From the NCBI GenBank assembly GCA_021773115.1, contig JAJFKS010000005.1, positions 62,001-126,000 on the forward strand: DNA of 64,000 bases. Direction: 5' to 3'. Position 1 is the stretch's first letter. Each line of letters starts with the position of its first letter. This stretch comes from Woeseiaceae bacterium. Its GTDB lineage: Bacteria; Pseudomonadota; Gammaproteobacteria; Steroidobacterales; Woeseiaceae. A program made the position numbers and the translations under genes. The notes below the pieces were generated by a model, which was not told the DNA's origin, made no database searches, and saw only the letters and a list, made by a program, of their open reading frames with translations. Below are positions 50,617 through 60,089 of this stretch, in pieces.

Positions 50617-50634
50617 CAATATCCATACCAATTG
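50617..50634. promoter_or_regulatory. UxuR-like site upstream of TonB receptor
   Basis: CAATATCCATACCAATTG holds an intact right half (ATACCAATT) of the consensus, 12 of 18 overall, about 100 bp before the receptor start in the divergent gap to the regulator. A further AATTGGT half lies at 50675-50681. Confidence 0.35.
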
Positions 50635-50737
50635 AAACTTATCGGACAGACCAACAGGTTGACAAACCAGACGCAATTGGTTACTAAGGACGCAGATATC
50701 AAAAACAATGAGCCGCATTACTACGGGGGAGCAAATC

Positions 50738-53700
50738 GTGAAAAGCAAGCGTTTATTAGGCCTGACAGCATTGTCTGCATGTACATTGGGTTTCGCAGCA
50801 TTGGCCGCTGCACAAGAGGATCCGGGCGCGGATCAGGCGGAGGCGATTGATGAGATTGTCACCGTGGACGAAGAGCGGGACCGGGCGATTGAAGAGATCG
50901 TCGCTGTTGGCATTCGCGGCAGTATGCAAGCTGCGGCAGATATCAAACGCAACGACTCACGCATCGTCGATGCCATTGTTGCGACAGATATCGGTAAATT
51001 GCCGGACAACAATATCGCTGAAGCACTTCAGCGCATCACCGGCGTTTCACTATCATCTGATTTCGGTATTGGTGAAAGCGTCTCGATTCGTGGTTTGCCA
51101 CAAAACCGAGTCGAGCTAAATGGACGAACCACATCAGGTGCGGGCCGCGACGGCATCAGCCTGGACGACTTTCCCTCAAGCTTTTTGAGTTCTGTTGAGG
51201 TTATTAAGTCACCAACGGCAGATATGATCGAAGGTGCACTCGGTGGCACCGTTCGAATGAATACCGTTCGCCCTCTGGATTTGAAAGGCCGGACTATCGC
51301 TGGTTCTCTGGACTATGAATATGCGGACAAGACTGAAGAATGGGCGCCAATATTCAATGCGTCAGTTGGTGATGTCTGGGACCTTGCCAACGGTGGCTCA
51401 TTCGGCATCATAGGTAATCTCTCCTATCAGGATCGTACTATTCGTCGGGACGTGTTCAATGACAGGGAAGAAATGTTTGACGCTTCGGCAAATCTGGGCG
51501 GCCTCACGTCTAATGGGCCAAGCAGTCTTTTCCTGATCCGCAACCAGAATACGGTTGAGCAAGACTTGGAAAATCGGGAACGTACGGCTCTGAATCTAAC
51601 CATGCAGTGGGCACCTGCGTCCGAAGATGGAAGCATTTTCCTGGATGTGACTTTGGCTGACAGAGGGGGGTCGAACAAAAGTAACTCAATTCTCGAGGTA
51701 GGCGACCCAAATAACCTTCCCATTGGTGATCCCCGCTCGAGTTTTGACAGTACTACTTTCCAGGATCAATACGGGGTCATTCAGAACATGAGACTTGTCG
51801 ACACCTTTGCGATTCCTAAAGCCCAGGTGGACTTTCGTGAAACGAAGACTTTGTCAACAGCGCTCGGTTTTGATTTTGACGTGTCCGAAAGGCTCAATAT
51901 TTCAGGCGAGGTTGCTATCTCTAATTCTGAGACAACGGGTGTGGGCTCTAATTTTGACATGCGCCCTATAAACCAGGCGAATTGGGATTCTTGGGTAGCC
52001 TCATTTGCTGATGGCGATGAATTCATTGAGGCGTTTGATCAGGACGGTGTGAATGACCGGCTTGATGGTGATGGTGATCCAATATCTCGAAACAATGCCT
52101 ATGATGATGATTGTCGTATTAACTACGCTTGTCGAAATGTATTTGACCTGATCCAATTCAATAGCGGCAGCAGCGTCCCGAGCGTCAACTTCCTTGGATC
52201 TGATGCACAAACAAACGGTGCAAATCTGGCCGTTCGTGCATACGGTTATGGCGAGGAGCTTATCGACAATGAAGAGGTGGCAACGCGGCTTGATATCGAT
52301 CTGGCGGAGCCATTTGGTGGTTTGGAATACGTGTCATCTTTGAAGGCTGGTATCCGCTTCACTGAAAACACCTACGAATTCAAAGAAGTCGAATTCGCTA
52401 CCGGCAGCAGTACTTATCGGCGCGCTTTCGACGACGCAACCGGTCTGCCTGTTGTTGCATTTGCTGATGAATGGGAGCAGATGTTCCCGGGAAGTTTCAG
52501 TCTTATCAGTCATCCCAACACATTCAATCAGCACGGCCTCTCAGGTCAGAATGATTTGCTTAATTACTATATTTATGACGATCTTTCAGATCCTGAGGTT
52601 GTTTTCTCGCAATTCCAGGCAATGTTTGCAGGAACCAACTTCGCATTCCCCGGTACGCTGAGGGATAACATGTCTCTGGATCAGAACTCGTTTCGCGATA
52701 TTGTAGAGGAAACGGGGGCACTCTATGTGTCGGCCGAGCTTGATTTCGAACGGATCAGCGCCGTGGTTGGTGCGCGCTATGTTACGACCGATATCGAATC
52801 CACTACTTTCGTGGATGGCAGTTTGGTGTCGGGCACAAACAGCTACAGTGATCTTCTGCCAAGCTTGAATGCCACGCTCGCTGTTACAGAGCAGACTCAA
52901 GTGCGTTTTGCTGCAGCGAAGGTCATGCGTCGTCCTGAGTACGATATCTTGAGCTCTGCATTTGAGATAAATGGCAATCTCGTTACCGGCAGTCGAGGGG
53001 CTCTGGATCTGGAACCATTCCGTGCAACGCAGTTTGACGTGTCTGTTGAGCATTACTTTGAGGAAGGCGGTCTGGTGTCCTTTGCTCTGTTTTACAAAGA
53101 TGTTGAATCATTCCTGACGGGCACCGTCACCTGTTTGGCTAACCCTCTTACTACCGGTAATCCCCCGCAAAACGTTACTGAGTGGAAAGACGTTTGTCTA
53201 CTACCGTCGCCCGGCACAGACACCACTACGCTGGTGTTCGCTGATCCATCTATGGATGGTACAACCGGGTTTAATACGGTGCGCGATCTTCGAGATCAGG
53301 GCCTTACAGGCATTGAGACTCAGCAAACAGCAAACGGTGAAAACGGTACCATTCAAGGTTTTGAGCTGGGTTACCAGCAGCACATGGAATTCCTGCCGGG
53401 TATATGGTCTGGTCTGGGTGTAAGCCTGAACTATACCTATGCGGATAGTGAACAGCCCAACGGTAATCCTTTGCTGGACATTTCGGAGAACACCTACAAT
53501 GCGCAGGTATATTGGGAGGGTGAGACCTTCCAGGCTCGACTCGCGTACAACTACCGTGACCGATATCTGGACACGGAAAATGAAAAGCGCATTTCATCCA
53601 TTGGTGCCCTTGGACTGGGTCAAACCGGCGATGATCCGTCGGCCGGTAACAACTATCGTGGTGACAGAGGTCAGCTCGATTTCTCGGCCAGTTGGGACGT

Positions 53701-53845
53701 AACTGAGAGCTTAACTTTGGTAGGCAACGTGGTTAACCTGTTAGAGGAAGGTAATACTCAACTGACTGAACTTGGAAATACCTGGCAGTGGAGAGAAGCG
53801 GATCGCCGCATGTCAGTGGGCGTTAGAATGAATTTCGGAGAATAA
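50738..53845 (+). CDS. Large TonB-dependent receptor (TIGR01782-like)
   Basis: 1035 aa from GTG 50738, which stands 6 bp after GGGGGAG; ATG 50708 in the same frame lies before that site. Signal peptide KSKRLLGLTALSACTLGFA...AAA. A TonB-box-like repeat appears twice (IDEIVTVDEE and IEEIVAVGIRGS), then a plug with IGKLPDNNIAEALQRITGVS and VEVIKSPTADMIEGALGGTV, typical of the TIGR01782 group that imports carbohydrates in Xanthomonas and Caulobacter relatives. The barrel ends RMSVGVRMNFG. Being divergent from the UxuR-like regulator and upstream of a sugar-acid transporter, gluconokinase and Gnd, it probably takes up a uronate- or aldonate-containing oligomer. A clear terminator follows. Confidence 0.93.
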   Translation: MKSKRLLGLTALSACTLGFAALAAAQEDPGADQAEAIDEIVTVDEERDRAIEEIVAVGIRGSMQAAADIKRNDSRIVDAIVATDIGKLPDNNIAEALQRITGVSLSSDFGIGESVSIRGLPQNRVELNGRTTSGAGRDGISLDDFPSSFLSSVEVIKSPTADMIEGALGGTVRMNTVRPLDLKGRTIAGSLDYEYADKTEEWAPIFNASVGDVWDLANGGSFGIIGNLSYQDRTIRRDVFNDREEMFDASANLGGLTSNGPSSLFLIRNQNTVEQDLENRERTALNLTMQWAPASEDGSIFLDVTLADRGGSNKSNSILEVGDPNNLPIGDPRSSFDSTTFQDQYGVIQNMRLVDTFAIPKAQVDFRETKTLSTALGFDFDVSERLNISGEVAISNSETTGVGSNFDMRPINQANWDSWVASFADGDEFIEAFDQDGVNDRLDGDGDPISRNNAYDDDCRINYACRNVFDLIQFNSGSSVPSVNFLGSDAQTNGANLAVRAYGYGEELIDNEEVATRLDIDLAEPFGGLEYVSSLKAGIRFTENTYEFKEVEFATGSSTYRRAFDDATGLPVVAFADEWEQMFPGSFSLISHPNTFNQHGLSGQNDLLNYYIYDDLSDPEVVFSQFQAMFAGTNFAFPGTLRDNMSLDQNSFRDIVEETGALYVSAELDFERISAVVGARYVTTDIESTTFVDGSLVSGTNSYSDLLPSLNATLAVTEQTQVRFAAAKVMRRPEYDILSSAFEINGNLVTGSRGALDLEPFRATQFDVSVEHYFEEGGLVSFALFYKDVESFLTGTVTCLANPLTTGNPPQNVTEWKDVCLLPSPGTDTTTLVFADPSMDGTTGFNTVRDLRDQGLTGIETQQTANGENGTIQGFELGYQQHMEFLPGIWSGLGVSLNYTYADSEQPNGNPLLDISENTYNAQVYWEGETFQARLAYNYRDRYLDTENEKRISSIGALGLGQTGDDPSAGNNYRGDRGQLDFSASWDVTESLTLVGNVVNLLEEGNTQLTELGNTWQWREADRRMSVGVRMNFGE

Positions 53846-53864
53846 CCCCGATCCCCCGCGATGG

Positions 53865-53898
53865 CGCCGGGCGTAGAGATACGCTCGGCGTTTTTTTT
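53865..53898 (+). terminator. Rho-independent terminator after TonB receptor
   Basis: An 11-bp stem (CGCCGGGCGTA with TACGCTCGGCG, one G-U pair) closes a GAGA tetraloop and is followed by eight T residues at 53891-53898. This separates the receptor transcript from the transporter/gluconokinase/Gnd genes, or sets their relative level. Confidence 0.88.
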
Positions 53899-54015
53899 GC
53901 GTTTGTAGGCTGGGGCAGCCCTCAGCCTGGCGGTGTCGAAAGAGCAGTTGACCCAGTACACGGCCTGTGCAGTGCGGCCGCTTGAGACAATGTTATCTCT
54001 TAGAGTAGAAGATCA

Positions 54016-55263
54016 ATGTCAAAAATAATAAAAGCAATCTTAGGTTTTGGTCCGGGCATTTTTGCGATCGGGTATACGATCGGAACGGGCAGTGTGACGT
54101 CGATGATTGTGGCAGGCAGCACCTTCGGGATGGATTTGTTGTGGGTCTTGCTACTGAGTTGCCTGTTTTCCGGAGCACTGATCCATGCGTATGGAAATTT
54201 CGCACTGGTGACCGGCGAGACCGCGCTGCATGCATTCAAGAAGTACCTGCCGTACGGAAGGTTGATCGGAATTTTAATTATTGTTGGCGTGTCCTTCGGT
54301 CAATGGAATTCTCTCATTGGTATTCTTGGCATTTCCTCGAACATCATCTACGAGCTCCTGGCACTCTATTTCCCCGCAGTTGCCCCGCATAAATACGGTG
54401 TTGTTCTCACCATCGCAACGATAGTCATTGGCGTCATGTACGCGATAATGCTGAAAGGCAATTACTCACTGTTCGAAAAAGTTCTGGTGTTTTTCGTGAC
54501 CATTATGGGTTTTTCGTTCGTTGTTTCGTTGGTGTTCGTGCACCCCTTACCTGTTGAAGTGATAAGGGGGCTGGTTCCAACCATCCCCGATGTGCCGGGC
54601 GGAAAGATGATGGTCGCAGCCTTCGTAGGAACAACCATGGCGGCAGCCACTTTTCTCTCCAGGCCGCTGTTTATACAAGGCAAGGGCTGGACTATGGATA
54701 ACCAGAGTCAACAGAAGAACGATGCGATCGTAGCCGCGGTATTGGTGTTCCTCGTAAGCGCATCGGTCATGTCGGTAGCGCACGGCGCCCTGTATCATCA
54801 ACAAAAACCGATTACCGATGTATTGGGCATGGTGCAGGCGCTGGAACCGGTCGCCGGAAAGCTATCTCTGACGCTGTTCTTTTTTGGCACGCTCAGCGCA
54901 GGATTATCATCGGTATTTCCTTGCATGCTGATTGCGCCGCTATTGATTGAAGACTACCGCTCCGGGAAGTTGGATACCAAGTCCAGGCAGTTTCGTATTA
55001 TTACCGGGTTTGCTGCCATACTGGCACTGACGATCCCGGTGTTCGGTTTCAATCCGATCAAAGGTCAACTCCTGACCCAGGTATTCAATGTATTTGTTTT
55101 ACCGCTGGTCGTTGCTGGAATTGTCGTTGTCATCAATAACAAGAAGCTTATGGGGGCTCATGCTGCAGGTTTTCTTCTGAATGCGACGCTGGGACTGGCG
55201 TTCCTGTTTTCAGTAGTAATTTCCTACAACGGGGCGCTTGCCATTTACGGACAAATGGGCTGA
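54016..55263 (+). CDS. Nramp-fold transporter lacking metal motifs (gluconate operon)
   Basis: 415 aa, about 11 membrane helices, ATG 54016. Helix 1 reads GFGPGIFAIGYTIGTGSVTSMIVAGS, aligned with GPGxxxxxxxIDPGN of Nramp carriers but with GTGS instead of DPGN; helix 6 (VAAFVGTTMAAATFLSRP) lacks MPH. Thus transition-metal transport is unlikely. It lies 6 bp before gluconokinase, so import of gluconate or a related aldonate is a good guess. Shorter than, and not closely similar to, the TetR-linked Nramp-like protein. Confidence 0.82.
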   Translation: MSKIIKAILGFGPGIFAIGYTIGTGSVTSMIVAGSTFGMDLLWVLLLSCLFSGALIHAYGNFALVTGETALHAFKKYLPYGRLIGILIIVGVSFGQWNSLIGILGISSNIIYELLALYFPAVAPHKYGVVLTIATIVIGVMYAIMLKGNYSLFEKVLVFFVTIMGFSFVVSLVFVHPLPVEVIRGLVPTIPDVPGGKMMVAAFVGTTMAAATFLSRPLFIQGKGWTMDNQSQQKNDAIVAAVLVFLVSASVMSVAHGALYHQQKPITDVLGMVQALEPVAGKLSLTLFFFGTLSAGLSSVFPCMLIAPLLIEDYRSGKLDTKSRQFRIITGFAAILALTIPVFGFNPIKGQLLTQVFNVFVLPLVVAGIVVVINNKKLMGAHAAGFLLNATLGLAFLFSVVISYNGALAIYGQMG

Positions 55264-55269
55264 CTGCGC

Positions 55270-55761
55270 ATGTCACTGGTTGTTTGCGGCGTCTCAGGCT
55301 CGGGGAAAACTACGATAGGTAAACTATTGGCTGACGCGCTGGGCATGCCGTTTTTTGACGCGGATGACTTTCATCCGCCATCGAACATAGAAAAGATGGC
55401 GAGCGGGGTGCCACTTGATGACCGGGACAGGCAGTCCTGGCTCGCGACGCTTGCCACTAATTTATCGTCGTGGGAGAAAGATGGCGGTGCGGTACTCGCC
55501 TGCTCGGCGCTTAAGGAGTCCCATCGTGCGGCTCTTGGATCATGTTGCGACGAGCAGCCGAATTGGGTCGTCCTTCGCGCGTCCGAGGCCGTACTTGCTG
55601 ACCGTCTTGCATCGCGCAAGGGACACTTCTTTGACAAAGAATTACTGAAGTCGCAACTCGATGTGCTTGAAGTCCCTGACTACGGATGGGTGATTGATTC
55701 TCAAGCCCCACCGCAAGAAATCGTGAACGACGTTCTTACAAGGTTGCGCGAAAGTGGATGA
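55270..55761 (+). CDS. gntK: Gluconokinase
   Basis: 163 aa, ATG 55270, 6 bp after the transporter. P-loop GVSGSGKTTIG (about 7-17), FFDADDFHPPSNIEKMASGVPLDD-type substrate segment (DADDFHPPSN is diagnostic of thermoresistant gluconokinase), LACSALKESHR and KGHFFDKELLKSQ. Cytoplasmic; phosphorylates D-gluconate to 6-phosphogluconate with ATP. Length is normal for GntK/IdnK. The next gene uses its product. Confidence 0.94.
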   Translation: MSLVVCGVSGSGKTTIGKLLADALGMPFFDADDFHPPSNIEKMASGVPLDDRDRQSWLATLATNLSSWEKDGGAVLACSALKESHRAALGSCCDEQPNWVVLRASEAVLADRLASRKGHFFDKELLKSQLDVLEVPDYGWVIDSQAPPQEIVNDVLTRLRESG

Positions 55762-55773
55762 GGTGCAGATGAA

Positions 55774-57291
55774 ATGACTGACCAGCAAATGTCCGATGTT
55801 GGCCTCGTGGGCCTCGCCGTCATGGGCCAGAATCTCGTGCTCAACATGGCCGATCACGGTTACCACGTGTCCGCCTACAACCGTACGACATCAAAAATGA
55901 CGGCGTTCGTTGACAGGGTAGAGAGCGAAGAGCCCAGCAAGGAACGCGTCCACGGCTTCGATACGCTCGAGGAGTTCGTCGCGTCGATAAAGCGACCGCG
56001 CAAGATCATCTTGCTCGTCCAGGCCGGGCGTGGCACGGATGCAACGATTGACGGGCTGTTACCTCATCTTGAGGAAGGCGACATTGTCATTGACGGCGGC
56101 AACGCGCATTGGCTGGACACGATCCGGCGCGAGAAGGAAATGCGGGAAAAGGGCCTGCACTTCATGGGCTCGGGCGTCAGTGGAGGCGAGCTTGGCGCCC
56201 GATTCGGGCCGTCGCTGATGCCCGGCGGATCGGAACAGGCGTGGGAGTCGCTCAAGCCAATCTGGGAGTCCATTGCCGCCAAGGTCGACCCGGACACAGG
56301 GAAGCCTCTCGAAGACTACGCGGCCGGCCGGCCTGTGACCGAGGGTATACCATGTACGACGTACATCGGGACCGACGGCGCCGGGCACTATGTGAAGATG
56401 GTGCATAACGGCATTGAATACATCGACATGCAGTTGATATGCGAGTCCTACTTCCTGATGAAGGAATTGCTGGGGATGCGGCCGGACGAGATTGCGGCTG
56501 TGTTCGAAAAGTGGAACGCCGGTGTGCTCGATTCCTATCTCATTGAAATTACAGCGGACATCCTGGCGCAAAAAGACCCTCGCGACGGCAGTAAGTTCCT
56601 CGTTGATCAGGTCCTTGATACCGCAGGACAGAAGGGAACCGGCAAGTGGACCAGCATCAGTGCGCTCGACCTCGGAGTCACGGCTAATGCCATGGCCGAG
56701 GCGGTGTTCGCCCGTTACCTCTCGGCGCTCAAGGAGGAACGCCAGGCGGCAAGCGGAATATTGCGCGGCCCCGCCGTGACCTTTACCGGGGATCGGGAGG
56801 CATTCCTTGAGTCAATACGCCAGGCGCTCTACAGCAGCAAGATCTGTGCCTACGCGCAAGGCTTTGCACTGATGGAGGAGGCGCAGAAGGAATATGATTG
56901 GAAACTCGATTTCGGAATGATAGCCCAGGTCTGGCGCGGCGGCTGTATCATCAGGGCCCGATTTCTGCAGAAGATCACAGAGGCGTTCAATCAAGACCCG
57001 ACGCTTGCAAATCTACTGCTGGACCCGTATTTCACAGACGCGTTGCATGAAGGGCAATCGGCCTGGCGCAGCGTTGTGGCCACGGCTGCGCAGAATGGAA
57101 TATCAGTGCCGGCATTCATGTCAGCACTGTCCTACTTCGACGGATATCGGAGTGCGGTACTACCGGCGAACCTGCTACAGGCACAGCGCGACTACTTTGG
57201 TGCGCACACGTACGAGCGTGTTGATGAGGAGCGGGGACGCTTTTTCCACACGGATTGGCCAGTTGCTGGTCGTCCGGAGTCGGACGTCTAG
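55774..57291 (+). CDS. gnd: 6-phosphogluconate dehydrogenase (decarboxylating)
   Basis: 505 aa, ATG 55774, 12 bp after gntK. N-terminal NADP fold [22 protein letters not shown], catalytic-region [46 protein letters not shown] (catalytic Lys/His/Asn) and C-terminal [18 protein letters not shown]. Oxidises 6-phosphogluconate to ribulose 5-phosphate, CO2 and NADPH. The long form of the enzyme. With the transporter and gntK it forms a complete gluconate-to-pentose-phosphate unit. The last Met-adjacent region [14 protein letters not shown] ends the protein normally. Confidence 0.95.
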   Translation: MTDQQMSDVGLVGLAVMGQNLVLNMADHGYHVSAYNRTTSKMTAFVDRVESEEPSKERVHGFDTLEEFVASIKRPRKIILLVQAGRGTDATIDGLLPHLEEGDIVIDGGNAHWLDTIRREKEMREKGLHFMGSGVSGGELGARFGPSLMPGGSEQAWESLKPIWESIAAKVDPDTGKPLEDYAAGRPVTEGIPCTTYIGTDGAGHYVKMVHNGIEYIDMQLICESYFLMKELLGMRPDEIAAVFEKWNAGVLDSYLIEITADILAQKDPRDGSKFLVDQVLDTAGQKGTGKWTSISALDLGVTANAMAEAVFARYLSALKEERQAASGILRGPAVTFTGDREAFLESIRQALYSSKICAYAQGFALMEEAQKEYDWKLDFGMIAQVWRGGCIIRARFLQKITEAFNQDPTLANLLLDPYFTDALHEGQSAWRSVVATAAQNGISVPAFMSALSYFDGYRSAVLPANLLQAQRDYFGAHTYERVDEERGRFFHTDWPVAGRPESDV

Positions 57292-57478
57292 ATACTGCGG
57301 CATCGATCCTCACGGAAATGCCTATAACTGCTAGTGACCGAAGGCTGGAACCGAGTCTATCGATTCGGCCGACTGATTCTCTTCTAACCGGCCATCTTAT
57401 GAACCAGGTTACAGGTCACATGAATACACTTTCCGAATGATCGCCGTTCAAGACCTGCATACCATTCATGACGATTCC

Positions 57479-58441
57479 CTAACGAGCCTGCACGCCCTTG
57501 ATAGCACCTTCTATAAGATTGAGTGCTGCCCGTCGGCTGACGCCGTCAGGATCAAGATTGAATGACGGTGTGGATGCAATACCGAGTGCGACAGTCTTGG
57601 GGTTCTCGAACATCAATGTCAGTGCCGCGGCCAGGTCTTTGCTGCTTGGACCGTCAGCTACGGCCAGGTCATGCCCTGGTACTTCGACCGGATCGAGCAC
57701 GTCCATATCGATATGAACATAGACCACATCGACCCGGTCGGCGAGGTCATCTATTTGCTTTCTCAGGTTGGCGGACAGCTCACGCACATCCTGCACGGAA
57801 AATTGCTGGACCTCATACTCGGTAAAACGATCAGCCTCGAGTGGGTCCAGGTCACGTACGCCACCCCAGACGATGTCACTCATAGGCAACGGTTCTGTCA
57901 GTCCAGTCGTCTTGCGAACATTATGCAGTGCATGTCCTGCAGCAATTGCCACGGGCATGCCACCGAGCATTCCAGACAGCGTGGTTTCCGGAATATTGAA
58001 ATCCCCATGCGCGTCGATAAAGATCAGCCCAACGCGTCGCGCATTACGATCAGAATCGTATTTGAGTCCCGAGAGCATACCGAGCAAATCGTTGCAGTTC
58101 GCTTCCAGACCAATCGTGATCAGACCGTCCTGCAATCCTTCACGAACCGCATCGGCAAAATTGGCGTTCGCGAGCGCCATGCGATTCCATTCGCCATACT
58201 GACGTTCTTGCTCTGCATTGAGGCGAATGTCCTGAATTGGCCGGATCAGCACGCCACCCCATTCGCCGATGAGTCGCTCAAGCCCTGCGGCGTGAATGTA
58301 GTCAGGATTGGTCGACAGTTCCGGCGAATTGCGCGCGCCACTGTACGGGTTCTTGATGACATCGACTTTGACCGCCGCATTTGCGGCGAGCGATAGACTA
58401 GCGCTCAAAATAGCAACCAGGCAAAAGTGATTAAGTTTCAC
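57479..58441 (-). CDS. Exported arginase-family protein with altered metal site
   Basis: 320 aa with a Sec signal peptide ending ANA (residue 22), so periplasmic, unlike ordinary arginases. Ureohydrolase fold: FIDAHGDFN (about 141-149) and VHIDMDVLDP (about 245-254) give most Mn ligands, but the GGDHS motif that supplies the first His reads EANCN (C116 at the His place). The Mn-A site is therefore modified. Related exported proteins may bind ligands or hydrolyse other guanidino or amide substrates. It is not linked to sugar use. The LysR gene lies about 490 bp upstream on the same strand. Confidence 0.85.
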   Translation of the reverse strand: MKLNHFCLVAILSASLSLAANAAVKVDVIKNPYSGARNSPELSTNPDYIHAAGLERLIGEWGGVLIRPIQDIRLNAEQERQYGEWNRMALANANFADAVREGLQDGLITIGLEANCNDLLGMLSGLKYDSDRNARRVGLIFIDAHGDFNIPETTLSGMLGGMPVAIAAGHALHNVRKTTGLTEPLPMSDIVWGGVRDLDPLEADRFTEYEVQQFSVQDVRELSANLRKQIDDLADRVDVVYVHIDMDVLDPVEVPGHDLAVADGPSSKDLAAALTLMFENPKTVALGIASTPSFNLDPDGVSRRAALNLIEGAIKGVQAR

Positions 58442-58525
58442 AGTTCAATCCCCTAAATTATCTGCAAAGACACTACCGAGCATACTCGCCATCCGGCTTC
58501 GATTACGACACTCTAGCGCCGCCCG

Positions 58526-58861
58526 ATGGTATCGCCAACAACGAACTCGTGCCGTGGTAGCCCTCATTTATGGGTGAAATGTCGATACACCGGTCAGGAC
58601 ACGGCCCTCGCGCCAGTCAAAGCAAAAAATCCGTGTTCGCCGCTCCCTGATTCAGACCCAGGATCACTCGAGCATAGAGGCAAGTACTATTCAAAATATA
58701 CAGACTACGTGCTTTTTAAAGATGAGCCAGTAAAAGGAGCAGATGCAGCGACATTTGAGGTATTTGAGGCAGTTGTTCATAAGGGTCGATACCGTGCCAG
58801 GGACGCGAACAGAACCTGCAAAACTCAAAGAATTGGCGTTCCCGAATTCTACAGATATTAA
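58526..58861 (+). pseudogene. Possible DKNYY-domain remnant
   Basis: In a 490-bp gap, an open frame of 111 codons whose second half reads KYYSKYTDYVLFKDEPVKGA, then DAATFEVF and GRYRARDANRTC. This resembles the 'DKNxVYY-GxxIKGADPxTFEVL' repeat of the DKNYY family (PF13644). The first 45 residues are Cys/Pro-rich and unlike a protein. There is no signal peptide or ribosome site. I regard it as a decayed fragment, with low certainty. Confidence 0.3.
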
Positions 58862-58931
58862 ATTGTTGGCGACCGCACTGCAGACTGAACCGACCACGGG
58901 TTCTTACATCCGTAGAAAGGGGCCGAATCAA

Positions 58932-59891
58932 TTATCCGGGAACTGACAAGTTAACTTCCCGAGTCGCACGATTTCGCACAGACGTGGCGGAGTTGAAATC
59001 CCGGGCTTTGCAAAGCTCAATGAAGGACCGGATGCGGGACCTCACCTGCCCACCGCGATGATGGCTCGCCGTAAGTCGCAATGCGGATGGGCACCATGAC
59101 GCAAGAACTCTTCTTAGTTTGCCGCTCCGGAGTGCGGCCCCGCAGAGATAGTCCGGCAGGTTAGCAATCCCGAGCCCGGATATGCAGGCTTCACGACAAG
59201 CCACAAGACTGGGCACGCGGAACCGCGGCAGCACTCGTACCGTGAAAGTGCGCTGTTCGAAAATCAGTTGCCAGTTCTCGGCGCCATCGGTCGCGTCGGA
59301 CATACCGATGCAAGGTAGCTCCTCCACAACACGCGGATTATCAGCGAGCTCATGGTGCTCGAGAAATTCCGGGGCGGCCCACAGACTGCGAGATAGCATC
59401 GCTAGTTCATGGGTCTGAATGCCCGGCTGTCTGCGACCACCAATCTGGATGACGAGGTCGGCGTCATCCGGAATTTTCATGAGAGGCCGCGGCAATAGGG
59501 AAATTACGACGTCAGCACCTGAATTCGATTTAGAAAAATCGTCGGCTACCGGAGCGAGGAACGACCCGGCTTCTTCGAAGTCCGCGAGAACGAAAAGCGT
59601 ATTGAAATCAGGCATTGATTGCCCTGTTATGCAGGATTCGGCTTCCTCTGCCAATTCACGGACGCGATAGCAGTACTTAAGATACGCGCTTCCAACGTCT
59701 GTGAGCTTTATACATTGCCCCGATCGGTCGAACAGCGAAACGCCGACGCGCTCTTCGAGCGCTTTCAACCGTCGGCTCAAAGTAGTTCTCTCCAATCCGG
59801 CCGTCTTACAAGCCGAGGCAATGGAACCACTGTCGAATATCTGGGTAACAAAAATCATGTCTTGCGTATTTTTCGCTATCTTGGACTTCAT
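58932..59891 (-). CDS. LysR family transcriptional regulator
   Basis: 319 aa, ATG 59891. N-terminal HTH (about 9-66): FVTQIFDSGSIASACKTAGLERTTLSRRLKALEERVG. C-terminal LysR_substrate domain: LPRPLMKIPDDADLVIQIGG, PEFLEHHEL, LPRFRVPSLVACREACISGLGIANLPDYL. The HTH and effector region are like the CrgA/AaeR type. It could control the exported arginase-like gene downstream, or a gene outside this view. The tail after about residue 290 is long and Arg-rich. Confidence 0.9.
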   Translation of the reverse strand: MKSKIAKNTQDMIFVTQIFDSGSIASACKTAGLERTTLSRRLKALEERVGVSLFDRSGQCIKLTDVGSAYLKYCYRVRELAEEAESCITGQSMPDFNTLFVLADFEEAGSFLAPVADDFSKSNSGADVVISLLPRPLMKIPDDADLVIQIGGRRQPGIQTHELAMLSRSLWAAPEFLEHHELADNPRVVEELPCIGMSDATDGAENWQLIFEQRTFTVRVLPRFRVPSLVACREACISGLGIANLPDYLCGAALRSGKLRRVLASWCPSALRLTASHHRGGQVRSRIRSFIELCKARDFNSATSVRNRATREVNLSVPG

Positions 59892-60089
59892 CCCTGCTCC
59901 TCATTGCGTAGTTAATGTGGAAACAAAAGCACGTGCTCGTTGTTTCCACGCAATTTCGACACAAGTCGGTGAGGAGAGCTTCTGATAGTTACCTTATATT
60001 TACATGACGGTGCGAGTCTCTAGGCCTGTTCGATCTAACAGAAGTATGACGAAAAGCTGATAAGGCCATTCGAGGGCCGCGCCGTTGCC

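Noticed and set aside
50671-50688. AATTGGTTAC sequence near the large TonB receptor
   Set aside because: Only a half match to the UxuR-like motif, with no symmetric partner at the right distance; not counted as a separate operator.
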